Below, piece after piece: positions 42,972 through 52,243 of a DNA stretch of 64,000 nt. The stretch comes from Nautilia profundicola AmH (GTDB taxonomy: Bacteria > Campylobacterota > Campylobacteria > Campylobacterales > Nautiliaceae): contig NC_012115.1 in NCBI RefSeq assembly GCF_000021725.1, positions 1,069,408-1,133,407 on the forward strand, in the 5' to 3' direction. The first letter of the stretch is position 1. The number at the start of each line of letters is the position of its first letter. The notes under the pieces are model-generated. The model did not search any database. It was given only the letters and a program-made list of their open reading frames with translations, and was not told the origin of the DNA. A program made the translations under genes and the position numbers.

Positions 42972-44879
42972 TTATGAGATTTCATTTTTACATTTTTCTA
43001 ATTTTTCAATAGCATTTCTTATATTTTCTAATAATGTTTTAAATGCTAATTGTTTAAAATTAATTAATTTAGTTATATTATGTTCTGTAATTTTGTCTTG
43101 AAAATTTCTTAAAAAAGATAATTCTTTTAAATAATATTTACATAGATTTTTATCTAAATAATTAGAAATATATCTTTTATATATTATATGATTTAAAAGA
43201 AATAAAGAATTTGATGGTAATTTTATTAAACTATCAATTTGATTTTCACTAAAAAGGTCAAAAAAAGAATCGCTTTCATATTTTTTTAAGACTTGAAAAA
43301 CTTTTTCTTTTTTATTTTCCTTTAAATTTAATACAATATTTTCTAAGTCTTTTATTTTTTGCTTATTTTTTTTATTTCGTTCAATTTCATTTATTTCATT
43401 TATAAATATGTCAATTATTTTATCAAAAAGCTCACTGTTTTCAGATAAATAACCTAAACCAGTTGGATTATTCCAAATATCAAATTTTTTTTCTGTCCAA
43501 TAATTGTTTTTTTTAAATTTTTCAATACATTTATATATTTGTTTTATTATATATTTTTCATTAATATCATTAATAATTTCATTTTCCATAAAAAATATAA
43601 TAATACCAATAACATGTAAAAATATATAAAAATTTTCAAATTTAATATCACAATTAAAAAACTGTTTTTTTATTTTTGATAATAAATTATCAAACTCTTC
43701 TTCATCTAATTCCCAATAATGCCACAATTTAACCCAATCAGGTTTTGATTCACTTTTAAAAAAAACCGTATTCTCAACATATTTATTTAATTCCAAATTA
43801 TTTAAATAACCTTCTTTTAAAAATTTTTTCCAAAATGAAATCCCAAAAAGAATACCAAAAGAAATATTTAACTTTTTCTGAAAAATAGATCTATTTTCCT
43901 CGCCTTCTTTATAAAAACCACTTTCAATTTTTTGCAATTCTTCTAAAGAATTGCTTTTCTTATAGTACATTACAAAAGCAAAAAAATGTAAAATTAAAAC
44001 TTTCATAAATTCTTCATTATCTAAATATTTTTTAGATATATTATTTGCAAACAATTCAAACTCAACAAAAGTTTGTTGTAAAATCCTTAAATTATTAATT
44101 TTTAATTTATTAAAAATATCTTTAATTAATAAATGATATTTTTTTAAAAATTTTTTATTATTTTCACCTTCCACTATCTCTATAAATGAAAAATATACTT
44201 CTTTAAAATCAAAACTAATTTCAAACTCTTTACCTATAACTTTTTCTTTAAATTTATTATAGATTTTTTTATCTTCAATTTCTTCTTCATTACATAACAA
44301 TATCACTTTTAAATCTTTTTGTTCTACAAAATCATTAATTAAAGCTAAAGACTGTTTTGTGTCAATTAAACTTCTTTCTAAATCATCAAATACAAATACA
44401 ATTTTATTTTTATTAATAATTTCATCATTTTTGTTAGTTTTTTTCCATGAGAAAATATTTTTAATTAGAACATTTTCATCAATTTTTATATCAACATATT
44501 TTTCGAGTTCTTGTTTAAACACTTTATCTAATGAAATTAGATTTTCTAAATCAACTCTCAAACCAAATTTAATTGCCCCTTGTGCAACTGCAGAAAAAAA
44601 CTTCATTTGTTTAGATGACAAAATTGGATGAAATGCTTCAAAAATTTTTTCACTTACTTCATCAATATTTGATAATCCAAAAAGAGAAACATAAATAAAT
44701 TTAATTTCTTTTTTTTTGTTTTCAATAAAATTTTTTATAAAAAATGTTTTACCTGATCCCCATTTTCCTTTAATTAATACAGCAAAATTTAATGAATTTT
44801 CGTAATTACAATATTGCAATAAATAATTTTCAATATTTTGATTATAATTTTTATCACACACATCAAACTCCTTTTCCAT
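42972..44879 (-). CDS. KAP-type P-loop NTPase, accessory, possible defence gene
   Basis: 635 residues. Walker A is GKWGSGKT at 38-45 and Walker B VFVFDDLER at 161-169; FIYVSLFGLSNIDEVSEKIFEAF between them is a strong KAP/KAP-like P-loop signature. No clear membrane helices, unlike some KAP proteins. The C-terminal 400 residues are helical and highly charged with no recognisable effector domain. Base composition is much more AT-rich than its neighbours, the gene stands alone between a terminator and the folP operon, and such NTPases occur in phage-defence systems. Function is inferred from family behaviour only. Confidence 0.75.
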   Translation of the reverse strand: MEKEFDVCDKNYNQNIENYLLQYCNYENSLNFAVLIKGKWGSGKTFFIKNFIENKKKEIKFIYVSLFGLSNIDEVSEKIFEAFHPILSSKQMKFFSAVAQGAIKFGLRVDLENLISLDKVFKQELEKYVDIKIDENVLIKNIFSWKKTNKNDEIINKNKIVFVFDDLERSLIDTKQSLALINDFVEQKDLKVILLCNEEEIEDKKIYNKFKEKVIGKEFEISFDFKEVYFSFIEIVEGENNKKFLKKYHLLIKDIFNKLKINNLRILQQTFVEFELFANNISKKYLDNEEFMKVLILHFFAFVMYYKKSNSLEELQKIESGFYKEGEENRSIFQKKLNISFGILFGISFWKKFLKEGYLNNLELNKYVENTVFFKSESKPDWVKLWHYWELDEEEFDNLLSKIKKQFFNCDIKFENFYIFLHVIGIIIFFMENEIINDINEKYIIKQIYKCIEKFKKNNYWTEKKFDIWNNPTGLGYLSENSELFDKIIDIFINEINEIERNKKNKQKIKDLENIVLNLKENKKEKVFQVLKKYESDSFFDLFSENQIDSLIKLPSNSLFLLNHIIYKRYISNYLDKNLCKYYLKELSFLRNFQDKITEHNITKLINFKQLAFKTLLENIRNAIEKLEKCKNEIS

Positions 44880-44938
44880 CCTTCTCCCGCATCTTATTAT
44901 TCACCATAATTCAACTATCAAATATCATATTTTTCACA

Positions 44939-45565
44939 TTAAAACCTAAACTTCTTAATATCCAAATCTTCCCTGAAATCAATATAATATAATATTTCAT
45001 CCTGTTGATTTATCAATGTTTTAAGTCCGAGCATTGAAGATAATGATCCGATTAGGTTAACCATCGGAGGAAGCTGACCTTTGACTTCATGTTTTTTGGT
45101 GGCGAATATTTCAAAAGAAGTGGTTTTAAACACACCAACCTGTCCGTGCCACTCTTCCACGCTTGCGTATATCCAGGGAATGTCTCTTTTTTTAGAAAAA
45201 AGATCTATTTTTTTTCTCACTTCAAAATTATCCGTTGCGTCAAATATGACATCCACATTCAAATCCATATTTTCATCAAAATATCCGTGTATAACTTCCA
45301 CTTCAGTACCGCATCTGCCAATTCTTTCGGCAAGGACATCAGCCTTTTTCTTTCCTACATCATCTCTTCTAAACTGAAACTGTCTGTGTATATTATGAAT
45401 TTCAATTTCGTCGTAATCTACAAGATATATCTTTTCAAGTCCTATACATCCGAGCGTAGTGGCGATAATGTTTCCAAGTCCTCCGCATCCGACAATAAGT
45501 ACTTTTTTTTGGGAGAGTAAAAGCTGATTGTTTTCTCCGAGTACTTCTATCTGTCTTCTATACAT
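44939..45565 (-). CDS. ThiF/MoeB family adenylyltransferase (E1-like)
   Basis: 208 residues from the ATG at 45565, which sits inside the end of folP with AGGGA upstream; an earlier in-frame start at 45586 is less likely. MYRRQIEVLGENNQ is a typical MoeB/ThiF opening. The nucleotide site is VLIVGCGGLGNIIATTLGCIG, with DYDEIEIHNIHRQFQF and DVIFDATDNFEVR following. It activates the C terminus of a sulfur-carrier protein by adenylation. The carrier is not nearby, so thiamine or molybdopterin cannot be decided. The usual C-terminal cysteine pairs are not seen. Confidence 0.85.
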   Translation of the reverse strand: MYRRQIEVLGENNQLLLSQKKVLIVGCGGLGNIIATTLGCIGLEKIYLVDYDEIEIHNIHRQFQFRRDDVGKKKADVLAERIGRCGTEVEVIHGYFDENMDLNVDVIFDATDNFEVRKKIDLFSKKRDIPWIYASVEEWHGQVGVFKTTSFEIFATKKHEVKGQLPPMVNLIGSLSSMLGLKTLINQQDEILYYIDFREDLDIKKFRF

Positions 45566-46718
45566 CAAAATCCCTAATCGCTTCAAATACTTTTAAAGCC
45601 TGAAAATGCTCTTTTACATCATGGCATCTGACTATGCTCGCACCGTTTCTCACAGCTTCGGTATGAATAATCAACGTACCCGGAAGCCTCTGTGCGGGAG
45701 TGGTTGTGAGACCTTCTTTTTGCATTATCATATCTATCATGCTTTTTCTGCTTGCACCTATTAAAAGTTCGTATCCGAAATGCAGGAAATGCTCCATATG
45801 CTTAATCAAAGCTATATTGTCTTCAAGTCTTTTACCAAACCCTATCCCCACATCCAAAACTATATCTTTTATTCCAAAACTTTTTGCTTTTTCTATTCTT
45901 CTTTGAAAAAATTCATCCACCTCTAAAATCACGTTCTCATAAAAAGGGTTTTTCTGCATATCTTTAGGATTTCCTTTTTTATGCATGATTATTACACTCG
46001 CACCGTATTTGGCTGCTACTTTTGCATATTCGTCACTTTCAAGGCCCGTGATGTCGTTTGCTATTTTGAATCCCCTCTCAAGCGCATATTCAAGCACTTC
46101 CGCTTCAAATGTATCGATACTGAAAACCGCTTTTTCATAAAGTTTGGAATTGTATATTTCATCAATTATCGGTTTTACTCTTTTCAGTTCTTCTTCAACA
46201 CCGGGATACACGCTTCCCGGTCTGCTCGAAACTCCTCCGATATCTATTATTTTTGCTCCGTCGTTGATCATATTTTCTATTTCTCTTACTGCATTAGAGC
46301 CTTTAAATCTGCTGCCTTCAAAAAAAGAGTCTTCATTTGCGTTAATCACACCCATAATTTTAAGCGGAAATTTAGGTAAATCAATAAATTCTTTAAGCTC
46401 TTTGGCTAATATTTTCAGTTTAAAAGGCTGGGCAAGCTCTTTTTTCACAAGGAGTTCAAGCTGTTTTTTATTACACATAAGCACCGCGTCAAAACTGTTG
46501 TTTTTACAGTTAGGAACCCCCATAGGTACGGCAAGTTCAGCACCTATACTTAATGCGTCCTGTTTTAAAATATTAGCGGCGCCGCAGTTCATGTCTTTTA
46601 TATAAAACAAAAATTCGCTTTTTTTCTTTTTCATTATTTCAATGCCGGGCTTATCGACTCCTATTTTGAGTAATAATTTAGATAAATCAATGTCACAGTT
46701 AAGTTTATAAACTTTCAA
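45558..46718 (-). CDS. folP: Dihydropteroate synthase, long Campylobacterota form
   Basis: 386 residues, about 110 longer at the N terminus than E. coli FolP. The catalytic core opens with PLKIMGVINANEDSFFEGSRF (a variant of the MGIxNxTPDSFxDGG motif), with GAKIIDIGGVSSRPGS, VSIDTF-like AVFSIDTFEAEV and IGASRKSMID. It condenses aminobenzoate with the pterin diphosphate in folate synthesis. The N-terminal extension is shared in this phylum, from memory. Note NANEDS where most have NxTPDS. It overlaps holB by four bases and the ThiF gene by eight. Confidence 0.88.
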   Translation of the reverse strand: MKVYKLNCDIDLSKLLLKIGVDKPGIEIMKKKKSEFLFYIKDMNCGAANILKQDALSIGAELAVPMGVPNCKNNSFDAVLMCNKKQLELLVKKELAQPFKLKILAKELKEFIDLPKFPLKIMGVINANEDSFFEGSRFKGSNAVREIENMINDGAKIIDIGGVSSRPGSVYPGVEEELKRVKPIIDEIYNSKLYEKAVFSIDTFEAEVLEYALERGFKIANDITGLESDEYAKVAAKYGASVIIMHKKGNPKDMQKNPFYENVILEVDEFFQRRIEKAKSFGIKDIVLDVGIGFGKRLEDNIALIKHMEHFLHFGYELLIGASRKSMIDMIMQKEGLTTTPAQRLPGTLIIHTEAVRNGASIVRCHDVKEHFQALKVFEAIRDFDV

Positions 46719-47266
46719 ATTCTCTCCTTCAGGCTCATCATTATAAGAGCAAGTACCGCTTTTTTATCTATATTTAATTCTATCATTTTTATTGCGTTGC
46801 TTAAAATTTCCATCTGTTCTTCATTAAGATCTTTACTTTTCATTATTTTATATATTAATGCTTTAATTTCATTTACGTCCAAATCCTCTTTTAAAAGATC
46901 TAAAATTTTATCATTGGTTATTGAGGAGATGTCTATATCGCTTTCGTTGAGGGTGTTGTATATTTTCTTTTCCAATATAAGACGGGATTTTATCGTATCA
47001 AGCAGTGCGTATTTGGATTTGGCAAGCAATATAAAATCAATATTTTTAGGTGGTTCTTCAAGAAGTTTAAGTAGAGCGTTTTGTGATACAACCGAATATT
47101 TTTCGGCTGCAATCAGAATTGTTTTTTTGTTTTTTTCCGCAATATACGCAAATTCTCTTATTTTCTGGACATCTTCAACTTTAAGTTCATCGGCTAACAC
47201 TTTTTCATCCGGTTTTAATTCGTTAATAACTTTTTCAAAATCATCCGTTATTATGATTTTGCTCAA
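46715..47266 (-). CDS. holB: DNA polymerase III delta prime subunit-like protein (HolB)
   Basis: 183 residues, about half of a classical delta prime. The AAA+-like core has KVLADELKVEDVQKIREFAYIAEKNKKTILIAAEKYSVVSQNALLKLLEEPPKNIDFILL, of which NALLKLLEEPP is the diagnostic clamp-loader segment. No Walker A is present, as expected for delta prime. The position after hobA matches H. pylori HP1231 from memory. It belongs to the clamp loader. Confidence 0.85.
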   Translation of the reverse strand: MSKIIITDDFEKVINELKPDEKVLADELKVEDVQKIREFAYIAEKNKKTILIAAEKYSVVSQNALLKLLEEPPKNIDFILLAKSKYALLDTIKSRLILEKKIYNTLNESDIDISSITNDKILDLLKEDLDVNEIKALIYKIMKSKDLNEEQMEILSNAIKMIELNIDKKAVLALIMMSLKERI

Positions 47267-47796
47267 ATTTCAACCTCTCCGAATATTGCGGCTTTGAGCG
47301 TTTCGTTTAGAATGTCCGCCAAATCAAGAAGCTTTTTATCCAAATTTTCATCAAGAGACTTTAAAAAGAAGTTTTTATGCAAATCCATATCCATTATCCA
47401 AAAAAATGAATTAGGCTTATTTCTTGCAAATCTGAGTTTCGGCGTTTCCACTCCGATATACCAGAAAATATAATTATCACTGAAACTGATTGAAAGCATA
47501 TCCTCTATCATTTCATAATGTTCGTCCGTTCTTGCATGTTCAAGCTGGGGAACCAGCTTTTGTAAATCGTATATAGGAATAAAAGAAGGTTTGAAATCCT
47601 GAAAGTTATTGATTTTATTGATTATATAATCGCTAAACCACTTTCTTTTATAATCGGTAATTAAAAGAACACTTTTCCCCTCAATAACATTAGAAATAAA
47701 ATCGCTGACAAGAGGCACCCATTCAAGCCTCTTTTCTTCCATCCATTTAATGTTTTTATCTCTAATCAGTTTGAGAGTGAAATGATTTATATCCAT
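47263..47796 (-). CDS. hobA: HobA, DnaA-binding replication initiation regulator
   Basis: 177 residues, the usual length (about 180). The sequence has VLLITDYKRKWFSDYII, PIYDLQKLVPQLEHARTDEHYEMIEDML, YIFWYIGVETPKLRFA and SFFWIMDMDLHKNFFLKS. I recognise this as the Campylobacterota-specific HobA, a structural relative of E. coli DiaA that tetramerises and assembles DnaA on the origin. The neighbours lysC upstream and holB downstream match H. pylori HP1229-HP1231. It overlaps both by one to four bases. Confidence 0.9.
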   Translation of the reverse strand: MDINHFTLKLIRDKNIKWMEEKRLEWVPLVSDFISNVIEGKSVLLITDYKRKWFSDYIINKINNFQDFKPSFIPIYDLQKLVPQLEHARTDEHYEMIEDMLSISFSDNYIFWYIGVETPKLRFARNKPNSFFWIMDMDLHKNFFLKSLDENLDKKLLDLADILNETLKAAIFGEVEI

Positions 47797-49004
47797 TATT
47801 TATCCAATTGATAAGCTTTATGTAAGGCTCTTACAGCCAACTCTCCGTATTTTTCATCGATAACCATAGAAATTTTGATCTCGCTCGTACTGATCATAAG
47901 AATATTGATATTTTCATCCGCTAATGTTTTAAATGCAGTCGCGGCAACACCGCTGTGAGATTTCATTCCCACACCGACCACACTTACTTTTGCAATTGAA
48001 TCATCATATTCTATTGATTCCGATTTGTTTTCATATTCTTTAAGAACTTCTTTTGTAAGTTCAAGCTCCGTTTGAGGTACTGTAAATGTAAGGTTTGCTT
48101 TGTTGTCTTTACCTACGTTTTGTACAATCATATCAACGTTTATGTTTTTATCTGCAAGTTTTCCGAATATTTCGGCACTGATTCCCGGTCTGTCTTCAAC
48201 TCCGAATATACTTACCCTTGCCTGGTTTTTATCAAGTGCAATACCGCTAACTAAAACTTTTTCCATATCAGGTGTCTCCTTTGTAATTAATGTTCCTTTT
48301 ATTTCCGGTTTGAATGATGATTTAACTTCAATATCAACGTTTAATTTTTTCGCAAGTTCAACTGAACGGCTTTGCATTACTTTAGCCCCGAGACTTGCAA
48401 GTTCAAGCATTTCGTCATAACTTATCATATCTATTTTTTTTGCTTTCGGCTCAATTCTCGGATCCGTAGTATAAATCCCGTCAACATCCGTATAAATTTC
48501 GCATTTATCGGCATTAAGTGCACCAGCAATCGCAACAGCCGTTAAATCGCTTCCGCCACGTCCTAACGTAGTAACGTCACCGTTTTCATTGATTCCCTGA
48601 AATCCTGCGATAATAACTATTTTCCCCTCATCGAGATGCTTTTTCATTTTTGAAGGGTCTATATCCATGATTCTGGCTTTAGTGTGATCGCTTGTGGTTT
48701 TAATTCCGGCCTGTCTTCCGGTAAGAGCAATAGCGTCTTTACCCATTGCCTGAAGTGCAATGCTTAAAAGCGCACTTGTAACCCTCTCTCCGCTACTTAC
48801 AAGTAAATCAACTTCTCTTTGTGGAGGTGTTTTTGTGAAATGATTGGCAAAATCCAACAGCTTATTAGTCTCACCCGCCATCGCAGACACAACTACTACT
48901 ACCTGATTACCCTCATCCGCATATTTTTTAACTATATTTGCAACGTTTTGAATTCTATCCAAATCTCCAACGCTCGTTCCTCCGAATTTCTGAACTACTA
49001 ACAT
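47796..49004 (-). CDS. lysC: Aspartate kinase
   Basis: 402 residues, typical of the alpha/beta class. VVQKFGGTSVGDLDRI opens the kinase, with LVSSGERVTSALLSIAL and FQGINENGDVTTLGRGGSDLTAVAIA. Two ACT domains follow (SIFGVEDRPGISAEIFGKL and VSVVGVGMKSHSGVAATAF). It phosphorylates aspartate at the head of the lysine, threonine and methionine pathways and is probably feedback-regulated through the ACT domains. It is the first gene of the leftward hobA-holB-folP operon. Confidence 0.95.
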   Translation of the reverse strand: MLVVQKFGGTSVGDLDRIQNVANIVKKYADEGNQVVVVVSAMAGETNKLLDFANHFTKTPPQREVDLLVSSGERVTSALLSIALQAMGKDAIALTGRQAGIKTTSDHTKARIMDIDPSKMKKHLDEGKIVIIAGFQGINENGDVTTLGRGGSDLTAVAIAGALNADKCEIYTDVDGIYTTDPRIEPKAKKIDMISYDEMLELASLGAKVMQSRSVELAKKLNVDIEVKSSFKPEIKGTLITKETPDMEKVLVSGIALDKNQARVSIFGVEDRPGISAEIFGKLADKNINVDMIVQNVGKDNKANLTFTVPQTELELTKEVLKEYENKSESIEYDDSIAKVSVVGVGMKSHSGVAATAFKTLADENINILMISTSEIKISMVIDEKYGELAVRALHKAYQLDK

Positions 49005-49029
49005 CTATCTACTTCCTTTTCTTTATTCT

Positions 49030-49488
49030 TTATAAAAATCCCTGTCTTTTAAAATAATCAAGCACTATTTTATATACCGGTCTTTTAAAAGATTTAACGT
49101 ATTCGAAAATTTCATCAAGACTTACAAATTTATAATCTTCAAACTCCGGTACTTCAGTGTTTAAATCTATTTTTGCGTTCGGTTTTAATTTAACTAAAAA
49201 ATATTTTTGTTTCTGCCCGTCAAACGGATACATTTTTTTTGCGATTCTTTTTGGAAAATCATATTTCTGCCATTCAGGCATTTCAGCCAAAACTTCTACC
49301 TCATCAGTACCTATTTCTTCTTTTAATTCCCTTAAAAGTGCTTCTCTTTCGCTCTCCCCTTCGTCAATTCCTCCCTGTGGAAACTGCCACGCGTCAACAT
49401 CGTTTCGTTTGGCGATTAAAATCTCCACTTTTTCCGGATATTTTGAAGACAAAACAACTGCAGCTACATTCGGCCTATATTTTTTCAA
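49030..49488 (-). CDS. rppH: RNA pyrophosphohydrolase / Ap4A hydrolase (Nudix)
   Basis: 152 residues. The Nudix box is FPQGGIDEGESEREALLRELKEEIGTDEVEVL (GxxxxxEx7REUxEExGU complete). YRPNVAAVVLSSKYP opens the protein and KKMYPFDGQKQKYFLVKLK is typical of RppH/NudH. It removes pyrophosphate from 5' triphosphate mRNA to start decay, or cleaves dinucleoside polyphosphates. It lies 25 bases upstream of lysC. Confidence 0.92.
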   Translation of the reverse strand: MKKYRPNVAAVVLSSKYPEKVEILIAKRNDVDAWQFPQGGIDEGESEREALLRELKEEIGTDEVEVLAEMPEWQKYDFPKRIAKKMYPFDGQKQKYFLVKLKPNAKIDLNTEVPEFEDYKFVSLDEIFEYVKSFKRPVYKIVLDYFKRQGFL

Positions 49489-49523
49489 AACATCACCTTT
49501 TTTTAGTAAAATTATAACGAATT

Positions 49524-49617
49524 AATTGAGAATGGAGAATGGAGAATGAAGAATGTATAAGAAAAAAAACAAAAGTGTGCAAAATAATTCTCAATTCTCA
49601 ACTCTCAATTCTCAACT
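49524..49617. repeat. Opposed minisatellite copies around the hemW start
   Basis: 49524-49555 holds about three tandem GAGAATGG-type units. 49586-49617 holds four AATTCTCAA-type units in the opposite orientation. The two arms are complementary over much of their length and flank the ATG at 49553, so a hairpin over the start is possible. The second array is translated as NSQFSTLNSQL. Confidence 0.65.
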
Positions 49618-50674
49618 GCTCTATATCCACATCCCTTTTTGCGACAGTAAATGCAACTATTGCGCTTTTAATTCTTACACAAACATCAACCATCTTAAAA
49701 AAAAGTATTTTGATGCAGTCAAAAAGCAGTTTTTGCACGAAATAGACACTAATACCGAGTTTGAAACGGTATTTATCGGAGGCGGCACTCCCTCAACAAT
49801 GAGTGTAGATTTTTACGAAAAACTTTTTAAGTTAATTTCACCGAATATAAAAAACGCAAAAGAGATAACCATAGAGTGTAATCCTAATACGTCATACGAA
49901 TGGTTAAAGGAAATAAAGAATTTAGGAATTAACAGAATAAGTTTCGGTGTACAGACCTTTAATGAGGAAAAATTAAAATTTTTAAACAGAAACCATTCAC
50001 CCACACAAGCCGTAAAAGCTATAGAAAACGCAAAAAAAGCAGGCTTTGAAAACATTAATCTCGATTTGATTTACTCAACGGCTCTTGATACAAAAAAATT
50101 GCTTACAAAAGATCTAAATACCGCCTTTAGCTTACCTGTTACACACATAAGCGCATACTCTTTGACTATTGAGGAAAACACCAAATGGGAGAATGATTTT
50201 TCAAAACGCAAATACGATGAAGAGCTTGAAATATGGTTTATAGAAAAAATAAAAGAAAAATTCTCCCAATACGAAATATCCAACTTCGGAAAACCATGCC
50301 TGCATAATCTCGGATATTGGATGGGAAAAGAGTATTTCGGCATAGGCTCAGGAGCGGTGGGATTTAAGAAATGGAGAATGGAAAATGGAGAATGGAAAAT
50401 TGAAAGATATTACACTCAAAACAGTGTTTATGAATATCTCAAACATCCTACAAAATACAAATATGAATACTTATCCGATGAAGATATAAAAAAAGAAAAA
50501 GTTTTTTTGGGACTCCGTTCAATTGTAGGTTTTGACGAAAGCATATTAAATAAAGAAGAACAAAAAAGGGTAGAGATTTTAATCTCGGAAAACAAACTCT
50601 TCAAAAAAGAGAATAAAATTTATTCTTATGATTTTTTACTTGCCGACGCCATAACGTCATATATATTAAGTTAA
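49553..50674 (+). CDS. hemW: Radical SAM coproporphyrinogen III oxidase-like / heme chaperone HemW
   Basis: 373 residues. LLYIHIPFCDSKCNYCAFNSYTN holds the CxxxCxxC cluster motif; FETVFIGGGTPSTM, ITIECNPNTSYEWLKEIKNLGINRISFGVQTFNEEKLKFLNRNHSP and a C-terminal winged-helix-like region are typical of HemW. HemW binds heme and delivers it, despite old oxidase annotation. Two segments look inserted: residues about 12-21 (minisatellite, NSQFSTLNSQ) and about 273-283 (KWRMENGEWKI, opposite-strand minisatellite). The conserved start would otherwise be near LLYIHIP, so the N terminus is repeat-derived. Confidence 0.9.
   Translation: MYKKKNKSVQNNSQFSTLNSQLLYIHIPFCDSKCNYCAFNSYTNINHLKKKYFDAVKKQFLHEIDTNTEFETVFIGGGTPSTMSVDFYEKLFKLISPNIKNAKEITIECNPNTSYEWLKEIKNLGINRISFGVQTFNEEKLKFLNRNHSPTQAVKAIENAKKAGFENINLDLIYSTALDTKKLLTKDLNTAFSLPVTHISAYSLTIEENTKWENDFSKRKYDEELEIWFIEKIKEKFSQYEISNFGKPCLHNLGYWMGKEYFGIGSGAVGFKKWRMENGEWKIERYYTQNSVYEYLKHPTKYKYEYLSDEDIKKEKVFLGLRSIVGFDESILNKEEQKRVEILISENKLFKKENKIYSYDFLLADAITSYILS
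50369..50402. repeat. Minisatellite copy inside hemW
   Basis: AATGGAGAATGGAAAATGG-type tandem units, in frame, encode KWRMENGEWKI between conserved HemW segments. It has the opposite orientation to the array at the 5' end of the same gene. Confidence 0.65.
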
Positions 50675-50721
50675 ATTAACCAGCCACTTTTCACTATTCT
50701 TTTTACACTTTTAACTAAATT

Positions 50722-51435
50722 TTACCAAGGTGCAATGGCACTCCAAAATTTTGCAAACCAGTTTTGTTCAGTATATCTTTTAATATCACCCTCTGTTTTA
50801 TAGGCGATTTTGGCATCCGCTATGTACTTACTGTCAATCGTATTATCCGCGGCAATATCCTGAGGTCTTATAACACCGCTGATTTGGATTAGCTGTTTTT
50901 GGCCGTCTACATAAATTTCACGAGTTCCCATAATAAAATAATTTCCATTTTTCAGTACTTTGACTATTCTTGCACTGATTGTTGTCTGGAATGTTTCGTT
51001 TCTCTGCTGAGTTCCGCTTCCCTGAAAAGATCTGTTTGAATTCATAGAAGGAAAATTCAAACTAAGCCCCGTTTTTCCGAACGTATGGTCTTTACCGTTA
51101 ATACTGACTCCTCCGCTAACCGTAGCATCGAAAAGCCCGCCGTTGTCCGCATTTGTTTCACTCAGTTTTTTACTCGCCTGAGTTGACTGTTTTACTTCTT
51201 CGGTAATAATTACGGTTACTATATCATTTACTTTCATAGCTTTTGTATCTGAAAAAAGATTGTCACCGTTTGTAAATAATGAACCCGGATTATTCTGAGG
51301 AAAATCATTATCCTGACTCGGCATTTGTTCCACATATTTAGGCGGTTTCATATTTATAGTCGGATCCATAGAGTGAGATGCACATCCTGTGAAAAACAGC
51401 ACAAGCAAACTGCCAAAAATTATATATTTTTTCAT
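50722..51435 (-). CDS. flgH: Flagellar L-ring protein FlgH
   Basis: 237 residues. The signal peptide ends with a lipobox (LLVLFFTGCASHS), so it is a lipoprotein, as FlgH is. NPGSLFTNGDNLFSDTKAMKVNDIVTVIITEE, SARIVKVLKNGNYFIMGTREIYVDGQKQLIQISGVIRPQDI and the C-terminal WFAKFWSAIAPW are family signatures. It forms the outer membrane bushing of the flagellar rod. It stands alone, opposite to hemW. Confidence 0.95.
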   Translation of the reverse strand: MKKYIIFGSLLVLFFTGCASHSMDPTINMKPPKYVEQMPSQDNDFPQNNPGSLFTNGDNLFSDTKAMKVNDIVTVIITEEVKQSTQASKKLSETNADNGGLFDATVSGGVSINGKDHTFGKTGLSLNFPSMNSNRSFQGSGTQQRNETFQTTISARIVKVLKNGNYFIMGTREIYVDGQKQLIQISGVIRPQDIAADNTIDSKYIADAKIAYKTEGDIKRYTEQNWFAKFWSAIAPW

Positions 51436-51466
51436 AAAATCCCTTTTTTTAAAAAAAGAGCAAAAA

Positions 51467-52243
51467 CTATTCCGTTTTACCCTTTAATGTTAAAACGGCT
51501 TTTTTAATATTATCCTGCCTCATAAAATGCTCGCCCACCAAATACGCGTCGACTCCGTTACGGGAGAGTTTTTTAACAGTTTCAAAGTCATTGATACCGC
51601 TTTCAGCTACTACAATCACATTTTTTGGAAGTTTTGGAATCAGTTTCTTACTTAAATCCATATCCATTTCAAAAGTCTCAAGATTTCTGTGATTAAATCC
51701 TATAATATCGGCACCGACTTCAAGGCCTTTTTGTAAATCTTCTTCGTCGTGAATTTCAAAAAGTACTTCAAGACCTGTGTTTTTCGCAAAATCATATAGT
51801 CTTTTAAGTGTAGAAACATCAAGAGCTTTAGCAATAAGCAAAATAAAATCGGCCCCCGCCGCATAAGCTTCGGCTATTTGAAATTCGTCAATTATAAAAT
51901 CTTTTCTTAAAAGCGGAATCGGACTGAATTTATTAATCTCTTTTAAATATTCCAGACTCCCCTGAAAAAAATGCGGCTCCGTTAATATACTCATTGCATC
52001 CGCAACTTCTATATATTCTTTTGCGATTTCAACAGGATTGAAGTCTTCTTTGATGATTCCTTTTGAAGGACTTGCTTTTTTAACTTCGGCTATTATTCTG
52101 TACGGATTATCCGGTGTGGCTTTTAGGGCTTTTTTCACATCCCTGAAATCTCTTTTTTGAGCTAAAAATTTATTAAAATCATTACTATTTTTTCTATTAT
52201 CCAAATCTTTTTTTGTTTGAGCGATGATCTTATCAAGTATCAT
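51467..52243 (-). CDS. trpC: Indole-3-glycerol phosphate synthase
   Basis: 258 residues, monofunctional. IIAEVKKASPSKGIIKEDFNPVEIAKEY, SILTEPHFFQGSLEYL, LLRKDFIIDEFQI, GADFILLIAKAL and VVAESGIND are TrpC motifs. It closes the indole ring in tryptophan synthesis. The ATG overlaps the stop of the TPR lipoprotein gene by four bases; no other trp gene is nearby. Confidence 0.96.
   Translation of the reverse strand: MILDKIIAQTKKDLDNRKNSNDFNKFLAQKRDFRDVKKALKATPDNPYRIIAEVKKASPSKGIIKEDFNPVEIAKEYIEVADAMSILTEPHFFQGSLEYLKEINKFSPIPLLRKDFIIDEFQIAEAYAAGADFILLIAKALDVSTLKRLYDFAKNTGLEVLFEIHDEEDLQKGLEVGADIIGFNHRNLETFEMDMDLSKKLIPKLPKNVIVVAESGINDFETVKKLSRNGVDAYLVGEHFMRQDNIKKAVLTLKGKTE

Noticed and set aside
49524..49617. 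Short CRISPR array
   Set aside because: Units are contiguous degenerate minisatellite copies in two orientations without unique spacers. No CRISPR array or cas gene was seen in the window.
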